From positions 14,952,251-15,016,250 of the forward strand of contig OU964931.1 of assembly GCA_918807975.1 (NCBI GenBank): DNA of 64,000 bases. Reading direction: 5' to 3'. The notes under the pieces are model-generated. The model ran no database searches and was not told the origin of the DNA. It saw only the letters and a list, made by a program, of their open reading frames with translations. This document shows positions 1-50,415 of the stretch, one piece after another. The translations under genes were made by a program, and so were the position numbers. The stretch comes from Aplidium turbinatum (Eukaryota > Chordata > Ascidiacea > Aplousobranchia > Polyclinidae). Numbering within the stretch: the first letter of the stretch is position 1; each line of letters opens with the position of its first letter.

Positions 1-181
1 GCATGATGCCTTTCGTGCCATTGTTCTTTGTATACCGGACACTTCTATCATTACTCGATAGATTAGCATTATCGCTATATCTTATCTTCAAACTTAAAAA
101 AATAGCATTTCAGCAATCAAAGTGCCCTTTTTCATAATCCTGCCCCCCCCCCCCCAGTCAAAAATCGTTCCGGCGCCCCTG
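1..181. mobile_element. Right-hand part of a second CAGGGGCGCCGGAA MITE, cut by the window edge
   Basis: TTCTTTGTATACCGGACACT through CGTTCCGGCGCCCCTG matches the right half of the element at 20932-21290. Confidence 0.7.
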
Positions 182-1375
182 CTCTCAGTGCTCTGTCTTA
201 CTGTCTACTAGAGTGTCTAGTAGAGTTATATACCGTAGGGGTCATACTCATATTGTTCGCTGGCTCCCCACTATGGCTAGCGATTTTCTGCCCTACTACG
301 GTATAAATTTATGCTGTAAACCAGGTAGAACGCTTAGTAAGTTAATAAGATCTTTGATGATTGATCGTGTTTCGTCAATTTGGACTGATTTTGTGAACGA
401 AATCTTCTCATTTTGGGCTAGTTTGTACAAGCAACAATATTGGGCTATTTTGGGCTGGTTTGAAATTGCTTTTGGCCTGGAAACTTTGAAAATATCTGGC
501 AACCCTGCAAGACAAATTCATCATCATCATCATTTTGTTCCTTCCTCGTCTGGAGGGTTGGATACAATGCGCCATTGTTCTCGACCATGAGCTGTGCGTA
601 CTGCACATTCATAACTTAATTTTGTCCATTTTGTGATGTTTGTTGTCCAAATCATCAAGTTACAAGTTTAGTTACAAGACAAATTATTTTGCCAGAATGA
701 CCTGACGAGTGACGACTAACTGTGGTGGTAGGATCAGACATGAGACATGGATGACAGTGGTTGGGTTATTCCTAGAACTAACAAGTAGGGCGAAATTTAC
801 TGTAGGTTAGATTATAGCACAATCAGAATGGTAGCGAAGTGGGATTTATATTTTGCCTCTGAGTGAGAAAGCTATAAGATAAATAAAGTATCTTTCCACT
901 CGGCTGCATCTCAATCAATTTTATTTTTTGCTGTTGGCGCAAACATGTACAGAACGACAAAGTAAACATACGAATTTTGACATCCCAGCAAGCAGTTATC
1001 TCGTCAAGATACCGTACTGGAAATAATTGGGTGTATGCTTTTGGATGACTCCACAACTACATGTCTTGTCACTGTTTCCAGCTGTTATTTGTGTTATGTT
1101 GTTTTCCAGCTGTTTGTTAATGACATTTTTTGTCACTGTTTCCACATGTTTGTTGTGTCATAGGTTACGGTATATATGTGATTTGCAGTGTACTGTATGT
1201 TGTAATAAATGAGCATAAAATGAAACATAATTAGTTATGACTTACCCTTCAAAGTTAAGCTCGGAAATCACAAAAAAAAGGATTTGCAGTTGTTTTGCAG
1301 ACACCACTCAGTTAGCTGTGTGGTGTCATTATTTGCCTCTAGTTGCTAAAACTTGTCAACATGTTGCATGACAGC
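182..1375. other. No gene recognised
   Basis: Short open frames on both strands (up to 125 codons) lack any recognisable domain. A GCATCCCAGCAAGCAGTTATC-like motif near 983 recurs at about 1651. Confidence 0.5.
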
Positions 1376-2140
1376 CAGGGTTCGATCTTAACGCTAGTCC
1401 GCTAGCCAATGGCTAGTGAAAATATGCGCGGACTAGTAGAAATGTCGCAGTACTAGTCCGATTGCCTAGTGAAAATATTCGCCGGTGAAAAGTTTTGGTT
1501 TACAAAAAGGCGATTGGCGACGTCACTCTGAAATACTGCAAACGAAGAAGGCTGCGAAGTCGGTCAACTGAGCACACATGACTACTTTTTTCTTCAACTT
1601 CGTTAGACACGACACGTGGTAGTAGTGAGCAAGCCGGCACGAAGAAGCCAGCATCCCAGCAAGCAGTTATCAAAACAAATTAACGTTTTTTTGTTGGCAG
1701 TGGCTATTTAACCGGCGCCGGTCTTTGAATCTGAAACACTATTTGACCGGTCAGGGGTCGATCTTAACTTTTTTTTTCACTAGCCCACCGGACTAGTTGC
1801 TCCCCGTTTTCACTAGCCCGCACGATTTTTCACTAGTCCGACCAGTTTACTGACTTTTCACTTGTCTGATGACGTATTAAGATATATAAGTGTTTTGGCT
1901 TAGACTGAAACTAACTAAAGTAAAGGCTTTCAGATTTTAGTACGCACAAGAGAGCAACAATACGCACAAAAACAACTTCTCATACTACAGACACAAACAA
2001 TGCAATTTTAAAACATAAAAAAACTTTTCACCGGCTAATATTTTCACTAGCCGATCGGACTGGTACTGCAACATTTCTACTAGTCCGTGCAAATTTTCAC
2101 TAGCCTTTGGCTAGCGGACTAGCGTTAAGATCGAACTCTG
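1376..2140. repeat. Inverted-repeat element with CTAGTCCG motifs
   Basis: Arms of about 125 bases are inverted copies: GGTTCGATCTTAACGCTAGT ... and ACTAGCGTTAAGATCGAACT. A third related start (CAGGGGTCGATCTTAAC) lies at 1751, so this may be two nested or adjacent copies. Clear target duplications were not found. Confidence 0.65.
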
Positions 2141-3289
2141 CTGGTCATGACGTCACTATGTAGGCACTTCTTTCTTTTTCTTTTTCAAAGCAAAAGACGA
2201 GAAGAGTGCCTATATAAGTTATAAATTCGACAATTATGTTCAACTGATTCGGTGGCGAGTAGGATACGTCTTGGGCTGGTGTTCCAGAGGGAATGAGTTC
2301 AATACTACGCGGAAGCGTTTTTTTTTTAAATTTTTAACTAAATTTTGACCCGAAGTGACTCAATCGTTAGGCTGCTGCATTTTTGTGGTCAATTTTTAAT
2401 TTGAGTAACCTACAGCCCAATTTTTTATGTCTTTTCAACTATGAGTAATGAAGTTAGAGTTTTTTAATTTTCTTGAATTTCAGAATTTCTCTGGATAATT
2501 TTCTGTTCGTCATAAGAGGATGTGACCGTGTTTGCCGAACAACCCATTGCATTTTTGCATTACCATGACTGTGTACAGTAAAAGCGTCATTTTTTTGCAT
2601 AGATCAACTATATTATGTTCAGTTATGCACTCGTACTGTAGATTTAGCCACTTTTTAATTTATATTATTTGTTTGCTATCCATTTATGTTGTTGCTTTTT
2701 GTTACAAATTTATATACACATATGATGTATCACTTTTCTGGTAGGCTATAACTGGCAAATACAATTCTTTTGTATCATATTGGTTGGTAACTAATGGAAG
2801 CAATTGCAAGTTAAGAGTCTGTGTGCGGTTTTTAGTGTAAAACCACAATTGGAAAGTTATGGTTGAAAACAAGATACAAAGAAAAAGATATATATATAGG
2901 CTAATCATTGTTAATATTTATGAAAATATACCGTACAAGTGCTATTTTACAAAAAGTGATGATTTTCTGTGATAAGAATTCAGCTTTCATGTGTGTTCAA
3001 CCCATCACCATCGGCAGAAAATAAAAATCCTAAACATAAATCCTACATAAGAAAGTAAATTCCACTTTTGCATAAGTCTTGTCTGTAGTAAGAATGTGTG
3101 ATGTTATATAAGAATATGGTGTAACTGCATTGATATGACCAACCTTGACCAGGACCGGTTAAATTACAATTGGAAAATAAGTCTGTATGGCTTGGCTCAC
3201 TTTTCTATTTGATGTATTTTTCTTTGTGTCTTCAACAGCTCAGACAAAGTTACCCCTTCTCTGACAATGACAATCAATAAATGATTTTT
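2141..3289. other. No gene recognised
   Basis: AT-rich sequence with short frames only; nothing I can identify. Confidence 0.5.
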
Positions 3290-4106
3290 GATACTTGATA
3301 ATTTTTATTTGATTGTTTTTACAAGTGACTTGTCTGACATCATCATTAAGTTGTTGGAGGCAATGAGACTCCAAGTTTCTCTGTTGTGAGATTTTTTTAC
3401 TGCAGTTTTGTAATTAAGTCCTGACCAGTCTTCAATATCATTAGTCCAAATTCTTGGTGGTCTGCCCCTATTTCGTTTGCCGTGCGCATTTTTCCTTCTA
3501 GTAGTTGTCTTTGAATAGAATTATTGTGAATGATGGATGGCCAAAATATTTCAATTTTCTTGATTTAATTGTTTGTAGAATTTCCATGTTGGTTTATATT
3601 CTGGATAGTACATCTTTGTTTGTGATTTTATCCTTCCATGAAATTTTAAGCATTCTTCTATAAATCCACATTTCAAATGCCTCAAGTCGTTTAACCATTT
3701 GTGATGACAGTGTCCATGTTTCTGCATTGTAAAGTAATGTAGTCCAGATATAACATTTCATAATTTGTTTTCAAGTGTTGATGTTAATTTTGTGTGTTGT
3801 TAATGTCTTTTTCATTTTTATGAAGTTGTTTCTTGCTATTGCTATTCGTCTCAATATTTCCATATTGCATCTGCCATTTTTAGTTATTGTGTGTCCCAGA
3901 TAGGTAAAGCTTTTGACTTGACCGACCAGCATTCCATCAATAGCAATATTTACACTTGGTATTATACATTTTCTTTTGTTATAATATACTGTAATAATCA
4001 TTGTTTTCGTCTTGTTTGTGTTGATTTTCATGTTATATTCCTTTCCAATATTGTTCACTTTTTCTATTATTGTTTGGAGAGCTTCTGCTGATTCTGCCAA
4101 TAAAAC

Positions 4107-4446
4107 CGGAATGGCCCGATTCGGTGAGTCCGATTCGGTGAGTTCCCTATTCGGTGAGAGCCTTTTTCGGTGAGAGCCCTATTCGGTGAGTTTTTTTTTT
4201 AATTATTGCGCGCCGTAGCCTAATTATCATTGCCGTTATAGGGGATAGGGTTTAGGGGTTTTAGGAGTTTTGGGGTTTTTGGGGGGTTGGGGTTTTGGTT
4301 TTTGGGTTTGAGGTTAGGGGGTTTGGGGTTAGGGGTTTTAATTAGGCTACGGTACCGTACCCGATAATTTTCAAAAAAAATCACCGAATAGGGCTCTCAC
4401 CGAAAAAGGCTCTCACCGAATCGGACTCACCGAATAGTAGCAGACC
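4107..4446. mobile_element. Foldback element with ATTCGGTGAG repeats, copy 1
   Basis: Begins CGGAATGGCCCGATTCGG and ends CCGAATAGTAGCAGACC, flanked by a 9-bp duplication CAATAAAAC (4098-4106, 4447-4455). Arms are made of (A/C)TTCGGTGAG repeats; the centre is G/T-rich, telomere-like sequence. It interrupts the LINE between codons for TVLL and AES. Confidence 0.88.
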
Positions 4447-4586
4447 CAATAAAACGGTATCATCTGCATACCGTAGGTTGGATATGTTCATACCTCCTAT
4501 GCTGATACCCTCCATTCCATCAATCTGTCTGAAAATCATTTCAGTGTACAGGTTGAATAGACATGGAGATTGGAGATAGTATACAT

Positions 4587-4810
4587 GGGTCTGCTACTAT
4601 TCGGTGAGTCCGTTTCGCTGAGTCCGATTCGGTGAGTCTGATTCGGTGAGTTCCTAACCTCTAACCCCTAATCCTAACCCCGAACCCTAAAACGGCAATG
4701 ATAATTATCATTAGCCTAATTATAATTAGGCTACGGTACTCAATAATTTAAAAAAAAAATTAAAAAAATTCCCCGTTAAGGGATCGAACTCACCGAAACG
4801 GGCCATTCCG
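4587..4810. mobile_element. Foldback element with ATTCGGTGAG repeats, copy 2 (opposite orientation)
   Basis: Begins GGGTCTGCTACTATTCGG and ends CGGGCCATTCCG, the reverse order of copy 1, with 9-bp duplication AGTATACAT (4578-4586, 4811-4819). A further remnant is at about 13790-13860 (GCCGAAATGGGCCATTCCAG). Confidence 0.88.
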
Positions 4811-4900
4811 AGTATACATCCCTAGCAAACTCCACGTTTTATGTCCATTGTCCATTGCAGCAGATGAACCATCTTCCATCTGAATAAACGCCTTTTGCGT

Positions 4901-5503
4901 CTGACATCAGCTTAGTTTTATTATATATACCGTTTAAGCTTGTAAAATGTAAACTTCATTGAACCATCTTATAGAAAAAATTATTTTTATTACGGTAGGC
5001 CTACTATTTTGTTTGTATTAACTTTTTACACATTTTACAATGTTTCATACACTATGGATTCTCATAATATTCTCATTAGGCTGTCATTCATTACTACATG
5101 TGTGCTTCTCTCTGTTTTTATTTTATTTTTTGCTATTTTTTTTTTTGGTTTTGTGGCCGTGCGAACTACTGTTATATACCGTAGCCTACTACCCACTTTT
5201 TCCCGTTCATTAGCGTGCTGGTAGGTCTATATCGATTTTTGTAGTTTAGTATTTTTTTTGTCCCAGACGCGTTAATGACGAAAAATAAAATGATTGTTGA
5301 TATGTCATACTCATTGCTTAGTGCTTGCTGTATATATGACATTAAAAGGTGCGCTCCAAGCTTGTAGAAGATAGCTGCACCTTTTAGGGGAAAAGATGTG
5401 TTACTGTAGCGTTACAGCTCGGCAGCTTAAAATCTACAATTCTACATGGTGCAAACATTTTTCAAGTTCTTTTAATGTAAGGCTCAATCTTTTACTATTT
5501 GTG
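4901..5503. other. No gene recognised
   Basis: AT-rich sequence between the LINE fragment and the hAT-like element; no domain or repeat identified. Confidence 0.45.
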
Positions 5504-5511
5504 ATGGCAAT

Positions 5512-6963
5512 CACTGGCGCTGACTTACGGGGTGGCCACGCCACCCCGTAACGGCTGTGGGGGGTGGCAGCCACCCCGTTTAGGTTACATTACTTACTAC
5601 AAATAAATGTAATTTGAACGGACGTTTAAATCTTTTTTTGATCATTGGTTTTCGCTTCAAGTCAACGTAAAGCAAGAGGTGAACCAATACAGTATTGCAA
5701 AGAAAATGATTGTTTTTGTCACAAGCATGATACTCGCGTAACATCAAGCAAGCTACGTGAAGATTACACAACACGTGGCCCCGAGTTTTTTTCTTGTTGT
5801 TGTTGCGATCGTTTTATTTGTTACTTGTCATAAGTCATTGTTGCATTTGTTAGGTTTACAATGGGATTCATTATCAATGAAATACTATCTTTCCATTGCC
5901 TCCCTCAAAAATCTTTTTTGAAAAGTTTTAAACTGCTCATAATATCGCTGTAAATTATGCCAGCTATAAAATACTTGGAAATAAAATTATCTCGATGATT
6001 GATAGCTCCACCCCCTAAATGAATATCTATTTTCAAATTTCATTAAAAAAATGCAATTTTCGAAACTTTTTGAGTTTTATTTAAACGTGCACTTAGTAGG
6101 CTAAAGTAGCAGTTTTAACGTTCTGCAAATTTATACGTTTACATGATTCTATTCGAGGTAAGCTACACCCCCTGCCAATTCCCAATAATAAAAGCAACCT
6201 TTTTTAATTACTCAAGATTTTGCATTTTGAATTATTTTCCGATTTCAATTGGCGTGTACTGTCATCTACTTCATGCTTTAATTTCTACTTTGTTATCTAC
6301 TTCATGCAGTAATATTGCGTGTCAATGCGTGACAAACTGTAAGGCGGGAATTTAGTGGTCTGACATTGGAGTTGCTTGTTACATCAAAGAAAAAAATACG
6401 AAAAGTCGTCCAGTAAAAGTTTTCGCCGACATTCCAGTTTTATTCAGCTTAAAGATGTCACCGAAAAAGCGTTCAAAATTGTAGCTCTCCATTGAGTCAT
6501 TTTTTGTTGTGTCTAGTCAGGATTCCAGCTAGCATGAAAGTGACCAAACGCCTGAACGAAATGAAAGTGTGTCACTGCCAAAAGGCGTTAGCACGATCAG
6601 GGAGGTGTAGGAACTGAGCACGAGCAGGATAATCGTTGTTGAAGGGAGAAGCTATCAAAAATCATAGGAGAGCGAATTCCCGTGGCTAGAATACGATAGA
6701 TGCAAAGATAGAGCATTCTGTCAGTTCTGTCCAAATGTTAAGTGTCAGAACAGCAACGTAACAATAAAATTCACGACATACCTCCGTGCTTTGTTTTAAA
6801 GTTGGTTTGTAAATTATCGAGCTACAAATAAGGTGTGAAAAGACAATTGCATCTACGAAACACGCTTAGTAAAAATCAAACAAAAACATGCAGTTTGAAA
6901 GTTTTTAGGTTGGCATATTGTGCTATCCGCCACCCCGTGCAAAAATAAAAGTTGGCGCCTATG
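5512..6963. mobile_element. hAT-like element immediately upstream of scrib (1,452 bp)
   Basis: Left end CACTGGCGCTGACTTACGGG and inward from the right CATAGGCGCCAACTTTTATT, each followed by GGGGTGGC. A perfect 8-bp duplication ATGGCAAT flanks it (5504-5511, 6964-6971). No transposase recognised. It ends 134 bases before the scrib start codon. Confidence 0.85.
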
Positions 6964-6980
6964 ATGGCAATCATAACAAA

Positions 6981-6995
6981 TTTTTGTTTTCACAG
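6981..6995 (+). promoter_or_regulatory. Strong 3' splice acceptor upstream of the scrib start
   Basis: The run tttttgttttcacag ends 102 bases before the scrib ATG. It could end a 5'-UTR intron, or, if the host is a tunicate, be a spliced-leader trans-splicing site. A short upstream frame (14 codons) begins right after it. It starts just past the 8-bp target duplication of a hAT-like element. Confidence 0.35.
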
Positions 6996-7097
6996 ATGGT
7001 TTCGTTGTACATTTTTTTAATGACGATATTTATGTGCTAGATTTGTTTTGACATTTGATTTCTTTCATTGAATATTGTGGTGCAACTAAACACAGTA

Positions 7098-46122
<39,025 letters not shown>

Positions 46123-46310
46123 ATGTGACCTGCCCAATATCTAGGTTGCTTTTTCGCTGATTTGCGTCGTTGCACAGAATTAGTGATGTCTTCTCAATGT
46201 ATTTTAGCCACGCTCAAGTGACGTCACATGCCACGATTTGTGTTTAAATTAAAAATGTTTTTTCCGTTTTTTTCTTTCTTTCATTGTGATAACGTTTGTG
46301 TTTGTTTTAC

Positions 46311-46316
46311 AATAAA
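46311..46316 (+). promoter_or_regulatory. Polyadenylation signal AATAAA, probable end of scrib
   Basis: AATAAA lies 189 bases after the predicted scrib stop codon. It is the first canonical hexamer downstream on this strand that I noticed. Confidence 0.5.
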
Positions 46317-48857
46317 GCATGCACGAATTACGTCTTAGCAGGTACAAAATACCTTTCCTTGTTTTTACATTGATTCCACAAATGACGCCATAGAATATAA
46401 GTGTGACGCTTTATTTATGTTTTTTATCTCTTGAAGCCACAACCCAGACTGTAAAATGACGAATTTTGCTGTCTGGGAAGAAAGGGTAAGGCCAAGCAAC
46501 CATGTCCGAAAACTATCAGTTTTACCGTCTTAAGATGTCAAATGAAAAGAGAAGTGACTTTTCCTTGAACTAGGGTTCGTGTTTTGGCTGTTGCCACAAA
46601 ACGCTTTCTTCGCCAATATTTTTAATCTTGTTTTATATGCACGTCTTCAAGACTTTGTCACATTACCGTTGCGTCGCTATTGCGTTTATTTACGGTAAAA
46701 CGTGGACAATGTAATGAGTGTACTAACAAACTTTGAAATCATCAAACGTTGGTGCTGAGGTTTGAATACGTTTTTATCCTAGCGATATTTCCATGTTGAA
46801 CTTATTTCAGCGAATGCGTTTAAGCAACCCTGTTGTACTGAAGAGAGCTCTGCTTGATATAAATCAACTGTATTTTGCATTTTTAGTAGATCATTTTGTT
46901 TGTGTTAACAGAGAGTTTTTTTATCCTGTTTCGATTGCATTTAACTACACACCAATCGACTGCAAATATCCACTAAGCTTTACATCAAATATAGTTACAG
47001 TATTACTTTTTAAAACCTCTGCAGCCTGTTTCACTCTAAAAGGGATATCATCAGAAGGTCCTTATTCAAATAGAATCAATATTCACAAAGCTTTATATGT
47101 ATGTTCAAAGTGTTTTTCTTCAGCTAGTGCAAACGCTGCAAACACTTTACTTAAACCATGCATACATGATGTAAAAAAAAAGTGTAAAATTGTCTTCCAA
47201 AAGTGAATTTTTTTTTTGTGATTTTGTTGAACGTATTTTCTTTCGCTCCACAGTGCATACGATTGGTGCTAATAGTCTCATCCTATATACCTTCTTGTCA
47301 ACATACTTGGTTTTAATCAAAACAACTTTTAATGAAAATTATGCTATAAAAATTCTTAATTTGTTATAATACGTTTAAAGATATTCGCTCTTTTGACATT
47401 TGCAAAACTTAAATCCTAGCTAGCAAATCAGTTCTTTTTACATTGATTCTTTGATGTTTATTATTTAATCCAAGTAAAAATGACGGCTTTGCTGGCTGGG
47501 AAGTTGCAGAATGCTTGCGTTAGTACACATTCTGCGAAGCTTTTTTTCTTCTTTTACTATTACTTATCTTTTCAACGTTAAAACAATGATTCTAAACATT
47601 TTTCTGTGCGAGCGGCACTTAAAAATCGCACAGTGTTTCCCTCGCCTGATTTCAGAAAAAATCTGATTTTGAGAAGGATCGTTTTTTATTCGTTGAACCA
47701 TCATCAACATGAAATCTACCACTGTCCCCCACCCCTGCCCAACCTGCCCACACAAGGTACGTGGGGAATCTTCGTAATCTTCGTATCCCACTTCAATGAT
47801 CATTATCTGCGGATAGTTGGTTTTTGTTTTTAAAAATTCCTGCTTGGTTGATCTGTGTCACGTGACATCGGCCATTTTGAGGGCCAAGTGTTTATGAAGA
47901 GTGAGGCATACCCGTGGAAAGTTAATACGAAAACTTGCGTTTCATCTTTTCAGTTAGTATTTTACTTTTGGATGTGAACTCTTCAGTCTTGGACTGACAG
48001 ATTGAGCGAAAGTATGTTTAATTTTGTGATGCAATAACAAAAGAGCAAACAATTGAAACGCTTGGTCAATTGGAATAGCTATAGAGAACAGAGCTGAAAA
48101 CATAATTGAACTCATGGTTACTAATTGCTTACGTCTCGAAAAAAAAAAGACCTACAAACTAACGAAATCCGCCTTTTTTACATCGATTCGGGATTTAAAG
48201 AGTATGTAGATGCTGAATCGATGTAAAAATGACGGTTGTTCCTGAACAGGAGGTTGTGCTTGTCACTAAGAACAGCTGTCAATAAAAAGGTTAAGAATAT
48301 ATTGACGATATAGGCGAATTCAAATCTGCGTAAAGATACGAGTTTTTACCGTAACCGGTGAAGAAATTTTGATGTTTGCAAATTGTATTGTTTCGATTTG
48401 TACATTTTAAGCTGGATATTGGGATACTCTTTATTTGGTGGAAACGACTTTCGTGTGTTTTCATCATTCTTCTATACTTTCGCTTTTAACCTCAACATCA
48501 CAGCTTAGACAGCAAAATCTGTCTGCAGACGTTGAATCAATGTAAAAATGATGGAACTTGTTGTCTGGGAGCTTTAGAATCATTGCTTTAGCGTTGGCAC
48601 TAACTCTGCATCCTACAATAATCAATTTTTGAATGCGCATTGTTTTTTCGCAAATCAACGTTGTGAACACGTTTTTTTACAGTACATTTTACAATGGTTG
48701 TCCATTGCCTCTTGAAGTGTCATTGGATTTAACGGTGCAGTTAAAACTAATTGTCAAATCGTCACCACTTGGAAGATTGCTATCGCAAACCTTGGTTATT
48801 GGCGTTACATTGTAATGACATAACTTATACCTACAATGCTATGAACGACGGTAAGAC

Positions 48858-49114
48858 CAGTGATGCAGCTGAAAAGAAAATTTTAGGAGGGGGAAAGCAA
48901 CTATTGAAGGGGCAAATATTTTAATTTTTGAATTAAAAAAGTTTGTTTATAAATATAGCGACTAAATGCAGCCAAACATTTATTTAAACCTCATTTCACA
49001 TGTAATACGTTGTCATTAAAACTTTGTACCAGTATTAAAAACATATTTTTTGAGGGGCAAGATAAAATTTGGGGGAGAGTAATTGCTCCCACAAGCCCCG
49101 TAGCTACATCCGTG
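48858..49114. mobile_element. Short hAT-like MITE, same family as 63537-63772
   Basis: Begins CAGTGATGCAGCTG; the right end read inward is CACGGATGTAGCTACGG. Flanks GGTAAGAC and GGCAAGAC form an 8-bp duplication with one mismatch. Lies between the two host genes. Confidence 0.7.
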
Positions 49115-49796
49115 GGCAAGACATCTAAACGCCATCTTCATAACATGTTTTATTAAAGAAAGTGATGTCATTTATAACAAATCTCCTTTGTGCAAAGTCA
49201 GTTTAACGCCAAGCCGACTTTTTCATGTCAGTATTTACGTCATTGTTTCAACAAACGATATGCAGAAGTATTTTGGTACAATCTGCATTGTTACCCAGCT
49301 TCTTTTTTTCATTGTCTCAGCGTCCTTTGACATCGAATCAATGTACACTTGTGGGGGTTGCGACCTCTTTCTGTATCACGCTTTTATATTTGATCCAATA
49401 GTACTTCGCGTTTAGTCAACATAGAAATAAATGATTTTATCGTCACAACTGCGCGTCATTTCGCGCGATGTTATTTCTCAAAAATCGTATTACATCATTT
49501 TGAAATATCGCGTGTTTTTTTTTACAACCGTGCAAGTTTTGTTGCCGCTGGTGTTGAAAACTGCGTTTTAACGTTGATTTTATGCACGACAATATTATAT
49601 GAATGTAAAGCTCTGGTCGACCTTTTTCAAGTGATGCCTTTCTCGCACGCTATGCTTGTTTTTGAATAGTTTTTAATGTGACGTGTCTAGTGATTGGAGC
49701 CTGTTTCTTAACTTATCTACAGTGTATATTTTGTAACGTAATTAAAGAAATCATACATCACAACACCTTGCTTTTGCATTGAAGACGAAATTGTGT

Positions 49797-49802
49797 TTAT
49801 TT
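49797..49802 (-). promoter_or_regulatory. Candidate polyadenylation signal of the opsin gene
   Basis: AATAAA on the minus strand, about 0.6 kb after the opsin stop codon. Position is plausible but untested. Confidence 0.25.
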
Positions 49803-49884
49803 GCTGAATACCAAGACAACATTAATGAGACGTTGGTTTATATCCAAGTTACAGATTTGTGGCTTTCATAAACAATGTATATAC

Positions 49885-49967
49885 CCCAGACAGCAAATCA
49901 GTCATCTTTTACATTGATTCAACGTCTGCAGACGTTAATGTAAAAGATGACTGATTTCTTGCCTGGG
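49885..49967. repeat. Palindromic MITE, best copy
   Basis: CCCAGACAGCAAATCAGTCA and TCTTTTACATT lead to the centre AACGTCTGCAGACGTT, then the arm is mirrored to CTTGCCTGGG. The whole 83 bases fold into one hairpin. Confidence 0.85.
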
Positions 49968-50415
49968 ACTATACTCCAATAAGAGCGCACACATGTGCTG
50001 TGCGTTGAACAAACTAAAGTCTACAAGAACATGTGTTACAAAAGCGTTACTTGCAATGTATGTGATTCTTGTCTAAAATAGAACATGTGTTTCTTGGTAA
50101 TAGTAGATTCAAAGCAAAACACCTTGCCATCGCACATGACGTCATCGCACGGCCTTGCTTGAACCTTTTTCGTCATGCCTATGATGATCTTCATACAGTT
50201 CTTCGGCACTGTGTATGGAGTAATTCTTTTCGGTTGTGAAGATATATCAGGACGAAAAGAAATGCATGATACAGTATAAGTACAACAACGTATACTACAC
50301 GTTCACACTTGGTTACACTCACGATATGAAATGGTCAAAATAACAACAGTGATTTACATGATGATCAGATGTGTTAGGATTGCAAATTGTCACATCATTA
50401 TCCATCATTTTTCTG

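Larger units (their letters stand above)
3290..4900 (-). mobile_element. LINE fragment, RTE-like reverse transcriptase, with two insertions
   Basis: Minus-strand pieces read RGVC-GCILSP, FNLYTEMIFRQIDGMEGISI, NISNLRYADDTVLL (catalytic YADD), AESAEALQTIIEKVNNIGKE, YLGHTITKNG and, further 3', RLEAFEMWIYRRMLKISWKD and RKLKYFGH. This order is that of an endonuclease-type LINE from the reverse transcriptase palm to the C terminus. The frame is broken by stops and by two foldback insertions (4107-4446 between TVLL and AES, and 4587-4810). Family assignment (RTE/BovB-like) is from motif style only. Confidence 0.8.
46317..50415. other. Region between convergent scrib and opsin genes
   Basis: Holds several palindromic MITE copies, a 257-bp hAT-like MITE (48858-49114), a stray hairpin arm near 47022-47080, and the likely opsin 3' UTR. 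A 137-codon plus-strand frame at 46793-47206 overlaps the repeat arm and has no recognised domain. Confidence 0.5.

Noticed and set aside
213-590. 125-codon frame with a His run
   Set aside because: No domain, low-complexity tail, no splice partner; the His run is a CAT repeat.
46793-47206. 137-codon plus-strand frame
   Set aside because: Overlaps a hairpin-repeat arm shared with 8.2 kb and shows no domain.
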